Assembly (NCBI GenBank): GCA_025964295.1
Contig: JAOPZD010000590.1
Span: 1 to 14,306, forward strand
DNA from: Conexibacter sp.
GTDB taxonomy: Bacteria > Actinomycetota > Thermoleophilia > Solirubrobacterales > Solirubrobacteraceae
Direction: 5' to 3'
DNA: 14,306 bases
The translations under genes were made by a program, and so were the position numbers. Positions 7,382-13,530 of this stretch are shown here, in pieces. Each line of letters begins with the position of its first letter. Within the stretch, counting starts at the first letter, position 1. The notes under the pieces are model-generated. The model saw nothing but the letters and a program-made list of their open reading frames with translations. It was not told where the DNA came from and ran no database searches.

Positions 7382-7954
7382 ATGGGCTTCCTGGACTCCC
7401 TGCTGGGCCGCAGCAAGGTCAAGGGCCCCGCGCCCGACCGGCTCTTCGCGATCACCACCGCGGCGGTCGCGCTGGAGACCGGGCCGGGGATCAAGACCCG
7501 CGGCAGCGCCGCGATCGTCTTCCAGCCGCTGGCGACGGGCGACTTCGCCCAGATCGTCACCGAGATGGAGGAGGTCGTGCGCGGCACCGGCGAGGAGACC
7601 GGGACGACGCTGGAGACCAGCGACGACACCTACGGCTACCGCTGGATGGTCCTGCGCGACGACGACATCGAGGACCTCGCGGTCGGCGTCAGCGCGGTCT
7701 CCGACGCGCTCGCGCTCGGCGGCTACGGCAACCGCGTGCTCTGCGCGGTCTTCGCCTTCGAGCAGGCCGACGGCCACCCCGTCTACTTCATCTACAACTA
7801 CAAGCGCGGCACGTGGTACCCGTTCGTGCCCGCCGGCGGCCAGCAGCAGCGCTCGACCGAGCGCGAGCTGCAGATCAAGGCCCAGCTGGGCACCGAGCTG
7901 CCGGTCGAGCCCGAGCTCGAGCGCTGGTTCCCCCTCTGGGGCATCCCGATCTAG
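7382..7954 (+). CDS. pspAB: PspA-associated protein PspAB
   Basis: The 190-residue soluble protein begins MGFLDSLLGRSKVKGP, followed by RLFAITTAAVALETGPGI, and contains ETSDDTYGYRWMVLRDDD, FEQADGHPVYFIYNYKRG and a C-terminal LERWFPLWGIPI. I recognise this as the PspAB family, a partner domain found beside PspA or HtpX in actinobacterial and related genomes. Its biochemical role is not known to me. The position fits: 9 bases after htpX and in the same region as pspA and pspAA. There is no signal peptide or membrane segment. The ATG at 7382 has no Shine-Dalgarno, so translation is probably coupled to htpX. The family call is from memory of conserved stretches; the gene being real is near certain. 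Confidence 0.8.
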   Translation: MGFLDSLLGRSKVKGPAPDRLFAITTAAVALETGPGIKTRGSAAIVFQPLATGDFAQIVTEMEEVVRGTGEETGTTLETSDDTYGYRWMVLRDDDIEDLAVGVSAVSDALALGGYGNRVLCAVFAFEQADGHPVYFIYNYKRGTWYPFVPAGGQQQRSTERELQIKAQLGTELPVEPELERWFPLWGIPI

Positions 7955-8058
7955 CCCCGGACCGCGTTCGTCACGACCTCGGAGAGCACGCCGCTACTGG
8001 GCCAGCTGTCAAGGGCTGCGCGCCCACGCGGCGCCGCCGCTCGGCCATGCTCCAGGCC

Positions 8059-9087
8059 ATGCGCATCGGAGCGGCGTTCGAGCCCAACGCGGCCGCGTTC
8101 TACCGCGGCGTCTACCCGCTGGACGCCCTGGCGCGGCGCGGCCACGACATCGTCTGGCCCGAGAACGACACCGGCAAGCCGAAGCTCGACCAGCTCAACA
8201 GCTGCGACGCGGTCTACGTCTACCGCGGCCACCACCCGTCGATCCAGCAGCTGCTCGAGCGGCTCTCGCGGCGCGGGGTCGCGATCGTGTGGGACAACGA
8301 CGACAACTTGAAGGACATCCCGCGCGACAGCCCCACCTTCCGCGAGGTCGGCGGGCTGCGCGGCCAGAAGCGCTTCGCCGAGACCGTCGAGGTCGCGCGG
8401 CTGGCCGACGTCACGCTCGTCACGACCGAGCCGCTGCGCGAGCTCTACGCCGCGGTCGGCGTCAGCGGGATCGAGGTCATCGAGAACCACCTGCCGCACA
8501 AGAGCAAGCGGCGCCCGCAGCGCCACGACGGGATCGTCGTCGGCTGGGTCGCCGGCGTCGAGCACAGCGGCGACGCCCGCGCGCTGGAGCTGCCCGCGAT
8601 CCTCCAACGGCTCCTGGAGGCCCACCCCGACCTGCGCGTCGCGTCGGTCGGCGTCGACCTCGGCCTTCCGCCCGACCGCTACCACCGCGATGTCTCGGTG
8701 CACTTCAACGCGCTGCCCGACCGGATGGCGGGCTGGGACATCGGGATCGCGCCGCTGCTGGACTCGCCGTTCAACCGCACGCGGTCGAACATCAAGGTCA
8801 AGGAGTACGCCGCCTCGCAGCTCGCGTGGCTCGCCTCGGACTTCGGCCCCTACCAGGGGCTCGGCGAGCGCGAGGGCGGCCGGCTGGTCGCCGACGACGG
8901 CTGGTTCGACGCGCTCGACGGCCTGATCGGCGACAAGCGCGCCCGCAAGCGGCTGGCGAAGGCCGGGAGGTCGTGGGCCAAGGGCCAGACGATCGACGCC
9001 GTGGCCGACCGCTACGAGGCGGTCTTCGCCGAGGCCGTCGAGCGCGCCGCCCACCGGATCGCTCCGCGGCGGGCAGCGCTGGTGTAG
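8059..9087 (+). CDS. Glycosyltransferase, family 4-like
   Basis: The 342-residue protein has the two-lobed GT-B outline. It starts MRIGAAFEPNAAAFYRGVYP, and its N-terminal half has the IVWDNDDNLKDIP segment (76-88) common in this group. The linker and second lobe begin at DGIVVGWVAGVEHSGDARAL (157-176). The donor-binding region is DIGIAPLLDSPFNRTRSNIK (227-246), then VKEYAASQLAWLASDFGPYQ (247-266), carrying the conserved acidic residue (Glu249) of the E-x7-E-like motif. The donor and acceptor sugars cannot be told. The start could be ATG 8047 (four more residues); ATG 8059 was preferred because MRIG is the usual opening of these enzymes. It lies 104 bases after pspAB on the same strand and converges with pspAA. 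There is no signal peptide, so it probably acts on the inner membrane face. Confidence 0.85.
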   Translation: MRIGAAFEPNAAAFYRGVYPLDALARRGHDIVWPENDTGKPKLDQLNSCDAVYVYRGHHPSIQQLLERLSRRGVAIVWDNDDNLKDIPRDSPTFREVGGLRGQKRFAETVEVARLADVTLVTTEPLRELYAAVGVSGIEVIENHLPHKSKRRPQRHDGIVVGWVAGVEHSGDARALELPAILQRLLEAHPDLRVASVGVDLGLPPDRYHRDVSVHFNALPDRMAGWDIGIAPLLDSPFNRTRSNIKVKEYAASQLAWLASDFGPYQGLGEREGGRLVADDGWFDALDGLIGDKRARKRLAKAGRSWAKGQTIDAVADRYEAVFAEAVERAAHRIAPRRAALV

Positions 9088-9106
9088 GCGCGCGGCGACG
9101 CGCGCC
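9087..9106. terminator. Stem-loop between convergent glycosyltransferase and pspAA genes
   Basis: GGCGCGC (9087-9093) and GCGCGCC (9100-9106) are perfect 7-base complements around a 6-base loop. The stem fills most of the 27-base gap between two convergent stop codons, the expected place for a bidirectional terminator. There is no T tract on either side, so it would not be a classical intrinsic terminator. Confidence 0.5.
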
Positions 9107-9114
9107 CCACGCCG

Positions 9115-9399
9115 TCAGGCCGGGTCTGGGACCAGGCCGTCGCCGGTGAAGTCCTCGCCGGCCTCGTGGAAGCTGAGGTCCGCGGGCGGCAGGATGACGT
9201 CGGAGCCGCGGAGGTCCTCGTCGTCGAGCGTCGTGCCCTCGGCGCGGACGAAGTCCAGCAGGGCCTTGAAGGACGTGTCGTAGGCGGCTTCGTCGCCGGC
9301 GTCGACGGCCGCGACCGTCGCGTCGTCGAGCTCGTTGAGGCGCGCGTGGAGGTCGTCGGAGAGCTCGTACTGAGCCTCCTCCGAGATCCGGACGATCAC
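9115..9399 (-). CDS. pspAA: PspA-associated protein PspAA
   Basis: A 94-residue protein beginning with a GTG read as Met: MIVRISEEAQYELSDDLHAR, then LNELDDATVAAVDAGDEAAY, then FKALLDFVRAEGTTLDDEDL with a C-terminal GSDVILPPADLSFHEA. The pattern of a 'VRI..E.QY' strand followed by 'L..LD..' helices and 'SDVILPP' is what I know as PspAA, a small domain encoded next to PspA in Actinobacteria, archaea and others. Its start overlaps the pspA stop by 4 bases (GTGA), a clear sign of translational coupling and of equal expression with pspA. It is strongly acidic, with no signal peptide. It probably binds PspA or modulates its assembly, by inference from this fixed association. Confidence 0.82.
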   Translation of the reverse strand: MIVRISEEAQYELSDDLHARLNELDDATVAAVDAGDEAAYDTSFKALLDFVRAEGTTLDDEDLRGSDVILPPADLSFHEAGEDFTGDGLVPDPA

Positions 9400-10151
9400 G
9401 CCTGGCCCTCCTCGAGCTGCTTGCTGGCGTCCGGGGCGCTGCCCGGGCCGAGCTCGGCCTTCATCTTGGCCAGCTCGTCGTCGACCGTCGCGCTGCTGGA
9501 GAGCTCCTTGAGCTGGCGGTCGATGTCGTCGTCGCCGGACCCGAGCTGCGTCAGGTCGTCGAACGTGCCGGCGGCCTCGAGCTCCTGGACGGCGTCGGCG
9601 CGGGCGCGCATGTTCTCGGTCTTGTCGACCGCGCGCTGCATCGCCAGGCCGACGTCGGCCATCTGCTCGCCGACGCCCGTCGCCGCCTCCGAGATGCGCA
9701 CCTGCGCCTCGGCCGCGGAGTACTGCGCCTTGATCACTTCCTTCTTGGTGCGGAAGGTCTCGATCTTCGTGCGCAGCTTCTGCTCGGACTCGGTCAGCTT
9801 CTGCTGCTGGGCCTCGAGCTCGGTGACCTGCTGGTCGAGCGACTGCAGCTCGGTCTGCGCGACGTTCTTGCGCTCCAGCGCAACGCGGGCGAGCTCCTCG
9901 TTGCCCTGCGCGAGCGCCTGGCGCGCCTGCGTGTCGAGCTTGACCACCGACTGCTCGAGCTTGCTGGACTGCATCTGCAGGCGCTTCTTCGCCGTGACGA
10001 CGTCCGCGATGCCCTTCTTGACGTTCTGCAGGGACTCCAGCTGCTTCTGGTAGCTGTAGTCCAGGGTCTCGGCCGGATCCTCGGCACGGTCCAGCAGCTT
10101 CGAGATCTTCGCCTTGACGACCGTCGAGAAACGGCCACTCACACCCGGCAT
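9396..10151 (-). CDS. pspA: PspA/IM30 family membrane-stress protein
   Basis: PspA/IM30 (ESCRT-III-like) proteins coat and repair the damaged inner membrane. The 251-residue protein starts MPGVSGRFSTVVKAKISKLL, the amphipathic membrane-binding helix, followed by DRAEDPAETLDYSYQKQLES (the 'EDP..L..' family signature). A very long charged coiled coil runs through residues about 35-185, with a shorter acidic C-terminal helix region (FDDLTQLGSGDDDIDRQLKE, then the last 40 residues). The ATG at 10151 has GGAGG 4 bases upstream, one of the few good Shine-Dalgarno sites here. pspAA overlaps its end, and an NlpC-like gene lies 76 bases upstream on the same strand. No PspF, PspB or PspC homologue is in the window. 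Confidence 0.94.
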   Translation of the reverse strand: MPGVSGRFSTVVKAKISKLLDRAEDPAETLDYSYQKQLESLQNVKKGIADVVTAKKRLQMQSSKLEQSVVKLDTQARQALAQGNEELARVALERKNVAQTELQSLDQQVTELEAQQQKLTESEQKLRTKIETFRTKKEVIKAQYSAAEAQVRISEAATGVGEQMADVGLAMQRAVDKTENMRARADAVQELEAAGTFDDLTQLGSGDDDIDRQLKELSSSATVDDELAKMKAELGPGSAPDASKQLEEGQA

Positions 10152-10165
10152 CGGGCCTCCGTACA

Positions 10166-10209
10166 GATCGCGGGAAAGGGGGAGGTCCTAGCCTACCCCG
10201 CCCGCGATC
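10166..10209 (-). promoter_or_regulatory. pspA promoter region framed by a 9-base inverted repeat
   Basis: GATCGCGGG (10166-10174) and CCCGCGATC (10201-10209) are perfect 9-base complements separated by 26 bases. Between them, on the minus strand, lies TAGGCT (10190-10195), a plausible -10 box that would give a leader of roughly 30-40 bases holding the pspA Shine-Dalgarno. The repeat could be a regulator site around the promoter, or a hairpin in RNA read through from the upstream NlpC-like gene. Confidence 0.4.
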
Positions 10210-10227
10210 GAACCTTGGCCGTAGCGG

Positions 10228-10851
10228 CTAGAAGCCGATCGGGTGCCGGGCCGCGAAGCCCTTGGTGCTGCGCAGCACCGGACGCCAGCGCGGGCCCTTG
10301 GCCCCGCTCGGGTCGCCCGCGGCGCTGGTGTCCAGGCGCAGGCCGGCGATGACCATGAACGCGTGGCTCGGGTTCGTGTAGATCGTGAACCACGTGCCTG
10401 GGCCCCGGAGGCCCCACTTCATGAAGGACGAGGAGTCCAGCGGCGAGCGCAGCAGGTCGGCGCCGTGCAGCGCGTAGGAGACGGTGCCGGAGCAGTCATA
10501 GCCGCGCGAGAGGAACTTGGCGTTGTGCCCGCCGCCGTAGACGTAGGGCTTGCCGACGATCTCGTTGGCGGCGGCGATCGCGTCCTTGACCTCCTGCGGC
10601 GCGGACTCCGGCGCCGCGGCGTAGCCGGTCGGCAGGATCGTCGCGGTCTGCTCGGGGGTCAGCTGCGTGGTGGCCGGGTTGGGCTGGCCGTAGGCGGCGC
10701 CGCCCGTCGTCGTCGGGTCCACCGGGGCGGCCGGGGTGGCCGGGGTGCTGCTGGTCACGTCGGTTCCACCGGTCGCCGGTGCCTGCGCAAGCGCCGCGGG
10801 GGCGAAGGCAAGCGAACTGGCGATCGTCAGCACAAGGGCGTAGGCCCGCAA
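10228..10851 (-). CDS. Secreted NlpC/P60-like peptidoglycan hydrolase, riboswitch-controlled
   Basis: The 207-residue protein has a signal peptide (LVLTIASSLAFAPAALAQA, residues 6-24, cleavage near residues 22-24), then a Thr/Pro/Ala-rich linker to about residue 65. The cysteine-peptidase-like domain shows AIAAANEIVGKPYVYGGGH (91-109), the catalytic-cysteine block GYDCSGTVSYAL (117-128, Cys120) and the histidine in NPSHAFMVIAGLRLDT (160-175, His163); His203 may be the third residue. Such enzymes cut stem peptides outside the cell. The start is TTG at 10851: AGAGGA lies 7 bases upstream, no in-frame ATG gives the signal peptide, and the TTG sits directly after a c-di-AMP riboswitch. Actinobacterial ydaO riboswitches commonly control such wall hydrolases. 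pspA follows 76 bases downstream. Confidence 0.88.
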   Translation of the reverse strand: MRAYALVLTIASSLAFAPAALAQAPATGGTDVTSSTPATPAAPVDPTTTGGAAYGQPNPATTQLTPEQTATILPTGYAAAPESAPQEVKDAIAAANEIVGKPYVYGGGHNAKFLSRGYDCSGTVSYALHGADLLRSPLDSSSFMKWGLRGPGTWFTIYTNPSHAFMVIAGLRLDTSAAGDPSGAKGPRWRPVLRSTKGFAARHPIGF

Positions 10852-10860
10852 GGCAAAATC

Positions 10861-10998
10861 CTCTTTCGTCGGCCTGCGGGGTTAGCTGACGGGCTAGCGC
10901 GGAAAGAGCCTGCGCTTCGCACGGAATACCGTGCAATTCGCCCCAAACAACCTTGGGTCCCCCGCCCCGGGCTCCTCACCCGGGTTCGGCGTGGTCGG
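10861..10998 (-). promoter_or_regulatory. Cyclic-di-AMP (ydaO/yuaA) riboswitch
   Basis: The minus strand of the gap before the NlpC-like gene carries the conserved blocks of the ydaO aptamer in order: CCGAACCCGGGTGAGGAGCC (10989-10970), GGACCCAAGG (10960-10951) with the hairpin CCCAA/TTGGG, GGGGCGAATTGC (10944-10933), a variable hairpin GCACGG-TATT-CCGTGC (10934-10919), and the hallmark GCCCGTCAGCTAACC (10894-10880) followed by GCAGGCCGACGAAAGAGGA. CTCTTTC (10908-10902) pairs perfectly with GAAAGAG (10867-10861). The latter is the Shine-Dalgarno region of the downstream gene, so ligand binding may shut off translation. In this class c-di-AMP binding turns expression off. The call is by eye from the consensus; the 5' limit is approximate. 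Confidence 0.88.
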
Positions 10999-10999
10999 A

Positions 11000-11005
11000 A
11001 ACCTA
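11000..11005 (-). promoter_or_regulatory. Possible -10 box ahead of the riboswitch
   Basis: TAGGTT on the minus strand lies a few bases before the first conserved aptamer block, so a transcript starting about 7 bases downstream would just include the whole riboswitch. No convincing -35 was found. Confidence 0.3.
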
Positions 11006-11116
11006 CACGACCGGGACGAAAGATGCACATCGACGTCCCGCAAGGCAGGTTGCACTCCAGGGGTCGGCGTCACATCGGGCTCTCCGCAGACCATTTGTTC
11101 GCCCCCGGACAGATGT

Positions 11117-11152
11117 TCCCCCCGTCTGGGGACCCTCCGATCGGGCGGATCG
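11117..11152. promoter_or_regulatory. Two small inverted repeats in the NlpC/lipoprotein divergent region
   Basis: TCCCC-6-GGGGA (11117-11132) and CGATC-5-GATCG (11138-11152) lie side by side, 25-60 bases before the putative -10 box of the lipoprotein gene. Positions around -35 and upstream are typical for activator or repressor sites. Each arm has only 5 bases, so this is tentative. Confidence 0.25.
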
Positions 11153-11176
11153 ACGCGTGCCGGCGGACCGAGCCCG

Positions 11177-11182
11177 TAGCCT
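11177..11182 (+). promoter_or_regulatory. Putative -10 box for the lipoprotein gene, leaderless mRNA
   Basis: TAGCCT fits TANNNT and ends 8 bases before the ATG at 11191. There is no Shine-Dalgarno, so the transcript probably starts at the start codon. This repeats the arrangement seen at htpX and at the LLM oxidoreductase gene. Confidence 0.45.
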
Positions 11183-11190
11183 GCCGGGCC

Positions 11191-12393
11191 ATGCGTCTCG
11201 CGCGAATCGCCGCCGCGGTCCTCGTCCTCGCGCTCGCCGCGGTGGGCTGCGGCCGCAGCTCGGACGGCCCCTCCAAGACCACGGCGCAGACGACGCCGAC
11301 GACCGGCGCCAAGGGCACCGCGACGACGGCCTCGACCGACCTCGGCTTCCCCACGTTCGCCACCAAGAACACGACGCGCATCGGCGGCGCCGACCCGATC
11401 GCCGACGCCGCGGCCGCCGCGCGCGCCGTCTACTCCGGCGCCACCCGCGTCACGCGCCCGCGCGCGGTCGTGCTCGCCGACGACCGCGACTGGCGCATCG
11501 GCCTGGCCGCCTCGGTCCTCATGAGCTCGCCGATCCGCGCCCCGCTGCTCTACGCCCACGGCACCGGCGACCTGCCCGCGGCGACCAAGAACGCGCTCGA
11601 CGCGCTGGCGCCGACCGGCTCCAAGGAGGCCGGCGGCGCGCAGGTCATCCGCGTCGGCGACGTCCCGCAGCTGGAGGGCACGAAGACCACCGACCTGCGC
11701 GGCGCCGACGCGTTCGCGCTGGCCCGCGCGATCGACGCCTTCCAGGCCGCCGCGCGCGGCACCACCAGCGACCGCGTGATCGTCGTCGGCGCCGACGCGC
11801 CCGAGTACGCGATGCCCGCCGCCGCGTGGGCGGCCAAGGCCGGCGACCCGATCCTGCTGACCAACCGCGACAGCGTCCCGCAGGACACGCGCGCCGCGAT
11901 CGCCGCCCACCAGCAGCCCAAGATCTACGTGCTCGGCCCGACGACGGCGGTCTCCGACAAGGCGCTGGCCCAGCTCAAGAAGCTCGGCTCGGTCACGCGG
12001 ATCAGCGGCGCCGATCCCGCGGCCTCGTCGGTCGCCTTCGCGCGCTTCGTCGACGGCGCGTTCGGCTGGGGCGTCGTCGACCCCGGCCACGGCTTCGTCT
12101 TCGCCAACACCTCGCGCCCGGCCGACGCCGGCGCCGCCGCGCCGCTGTCGGCCAGCGGCACCTACGGCCCGCTGCTGGTCAGCGACGACGCCGCCAAGCT
12201 GCCCACCGCGCTGCAGAGCTACCTCCTCGACGTGCAGCCCGGCTACACCAGGGATCCGGTGCGCGGCGTCTACAATCACGGCTGGATCGTCGGCGACGAG
12301 GGCGCGTTCTCCGTGCCCGTGCAGTCGCAGATCGACTCCCTGCTGGAGATCGTCCCCGTCAACGAACGCGGAAGCGCCACACCGACCCCATGA
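11191..12393 (+). CDS. Predicted lipoprotein with cell-wall-binding-2-like repeats
   Basis: The 400-residue protein opens with MRLARIAAAVLVLALAAVGC, a lipoprotein signal with the lipid-modified cysteine at 20 (a loose lipobox, AVGC). A Ser/Thr-rich linker runs to about 60. The rest resembles CWB2 (cell wall binding repeat 2) units: RAVVLADDRDWRIGLAASVL (91-110) to the VIRVGDVP segment (152-159); RVIVVGADAPEYAMPAAAWA (195-214) to PILLTNRDSVP (220-230); and IYVLGPTTAVSDKALAQLKK (245-264), then LGSVTRISGADPAA. The 'vyvlGg..avs..v...L...g.v.Ri.G.dr' pattern is typical. In that family the modules bind the wall's anionic polymers. The C-terminal 110 residues are less recognisable. The ATG was chosen for its signal sequence and promoter. 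The next gene overlaps it by ATGA. Confidence 0.8.
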   Translation: MRLARIAAAVLVLALAAVGCGRSSDGPSKTTAQTTPTTGAKGTATTASTDLGFPTFATKNTTRIGGADPIADAAAAARAVYSGATRVTRPRAVVLADDRDWRIGLAASVLMSSPIRAPLLYAHGTGDLPAATKNALDALAPTGSKEAGGAQVIRVGDVPQLEGTKTTDLRGADAFALARAIDAFQAAARGTTSDRVIVVGADAPEYAMPAAAWAAKAGDPILLTNRDSVPQDTRAAIAAHQQPKIYVLGPTTAVSDKALAQLKKLGSVTRISGADPAASSVAFARFVDGAFGWGVVDPGHGFVFANTSRPADAGAAAPLSASGTYGPLLVSDDAAKLPTALQSYLLDVQPGYTRDPVRGVYNHGWIVGDEGAFSVPVQSQIDSLLEIVPVNERGSATPTP

Positions 12394-12734
12394 GCCAGGC
12401 CGAGAGCCAAGACCGCCTCAACCGCGACGTCACCGTCGACGACGTCCGCCAGCTCATGGGGGCCTCGACGCCGCACTTCGCGCTGCAGCTGCGCAACCGC
12501 ATCGCGCGGCTGATCGCCGGCCTGCCCGCCGACCACCCCGCGCGCCGGATCGGCGAGCAGGAGATCGCGCGGCTCACGGCGCTGGGCTTCAGCGGCGAGA
12601 CGCGCGGCCACCACGCCGAGCCGGGCATGGTCCCGCTGCGCTCGGTCACGGCCGAAGGCGAGCTCGACGAGCCGCGCGTCACCGGCGGGGTCGGCAGCGA
12701 GCCGCCCGAGCCGCACACGACGACGACGCTGTAG
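12390..12734 (+). CDS. Conserved-looking small protein of unknown function
   Basis: The 114-residue protein is not recognised. Its start overlaps the lipoprotein stop as ATGA and the methyltransferase start follows its TAG by 2 bases, so it is very likely translated as the middle gene of a three-gene unit. Residues 14-66 look helical and compact (VTVDDVRQLMGASTPHFALQ, then LRNRIARLIAGLPADHPARR, then GEQEIARLTALGF), with a basic central helix. Residues 67-114 are poorly ordered in composition, rich in Gly, Glu, Pro, ending PHTTTTL. No signal peptide, membrane segment, or Cys metal site is present, so it is probably cytoplasmic although its neighbour is exported. A role in nucleic-acid or protein binding is possible, but nothing shows it. 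Confidence 0.75.
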   Translation: MSQAESQDRLNRDVTVDDVRQLMGASTPHFALQLRNRIARLIAGLPADHPARRIGEQEIARLTALGFSGETRGHHAEPGMVPLRSVTAEGELDEPRVTGGVGSEPPEPHTTTTL

Positions 12735-12736
12735 CC

Positions 12737-13507
12737 GTGCTCGCGGCGCTCCCCGACGCCGTCGGCCGGGCGCTGCCGCTGCTGGATCCCGCCGTGCGGC
12801 CGGCCGAGCCGGACGTCGCCCGCGGCTACCTCGACCTGCTGGGCGACGACGACGCCGCCGGCGACGGGCCCGCCCAGCGGCTGATGGTCACGCGCGCGCT
12901 GCCGGTCGTCTACGAGCGCTGGTGGCGGCCCGCTTGGGGCCGGGTCCTGCGCGGCGCGCTGGCCGGCGGGATGCGGGACGAGCACCGCATCGCGCGCCTG
13001 CTGCTGGGGCTGACGCCCGGCGACGGCGTGCTCGACGTCGCCTGCGGGCCCGGCAACTTCACGCGCGAGTTCGCCCGGATCGTCGGCGGCGGCGGCCTGG
13101 CCGTCGGGATCGACGCGTCGGCCCCGATGCTCGCCCGCGCCGTCGCCGACACGCCCGACGGCGACGTGGCCTACGTCCGCGGCGACGCCGAGCGCCTGCC
13201 GTTTCGCGACGCGAGCTTCGACGCGGTCTGCTGCTTCGCCGCGCTGCACCTCTTCGCCGATCCCGAGTCGGCCCTCGACCACATGGCGCGCGTGCTGACG
13301 CCGGGCGGCCGCGTGGCGATCCTCACCAGCGCCCGCCTGCAGTCCGTCGCGGGCCGCGCGGTCAACGAGCTCGCCGGCGCGCGCAGCGGCATGCGCATCT
13401 TCGGGCGCGACGAGATCGTCGCGGGGCTGGAGGCGCGCGGGTTCGCCGACGTGCGCCAGCGCGTCGCCGGGCTGACGCAGTTCGTCGGCGGCCGGCTGGC
13501 CGCCTGA
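12737..13507 (+). CDS. Class I SAM-dependent methyltransferase
   Basis: The 256-residue protein has a UbiE/Methyltransf_11-type domain in its second half. Motif I is GVLDVACGPGNFTREF (97-112) for SAM binding, the ribose-binding acid is in VGIDASAPML (123-132, Asp126), motif II is GDAERLPFRDASFDAV (149-164), and motif III is LDHMARVLTPGGRVAI (180-195). The N-terminal about 80 residues (with RALPVVYERWWRPAWGRVLR) are an extra helical segment typical of small-molecule or quinone/lipid methyltransferases. The acceptor is unknown. The GTG at 12737, 2 bases after the preceding stop, is the natural coupled start; later GTG or ATG codons would cut into the N-terminal helices. It is the third gene of the unit begun by the lipoprotein. 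Confidence 0.88.
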   Translation: MLAALPDAVGRALPLLDPAVRPAEPDVARGYLDLLGDDDAAGDGPAQRLMVTRALPVVYERWWRPAWGRVLRGALAGGMRDEHRIARLLLGLTPGDGVLDVACGPGNFTREFARIVGGGGLAVGIDASAPMLARAVADTPDGDVAYVRGDAERLPFRDASFDAVCCFAALHLFADPESALDHMARVLTPGGRVAILTSARLQSVAGRAVNELAGARSGMRIFGRDEIVAGLEARGFADVRQRVAGLTQFVGGRLAA

Positions 13508-13515
13508 GCCGCCGA

Positions 13516-13521
13516 TACCCT
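13516..13521 (+). promoter_or_regulatory. Putative -10 box for the LLM oxidoreductase gene
   Basis: TACCCT, identical to the htpX hexamer, ends 9 bases before the ATG at 13531 in a 23-base gap. No Shine-Dalgarno is seen. It suggests an own leaderless promoter rather than read-through from the methyltransferase gene. Confidence 0.45.
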
Positions 13522-13530
13522 CGGACGTCG

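Noticed and set aside
6335..7777. Upstream extension of the M23 reading frame to 7777
   Set aside because: The extra sequence is a shadow antisense to htpX and pspAB; the signal peptide begins at 6334.
10861..10920. Intrinsic terminator at the end of the riboswitch
   Set aside because: The downstream complement pairs into the Shine-Dalgarno and is followed by GATTTTG only, too short a T run for a terminator.
10894..12279. 461-residue open frame on the minus strand opposite the lipoprotein, extending into the riboswitch
   Set aside because: Low-complexity sequence that would place coding over the conserved aptamer; it is better explained as a shadow.
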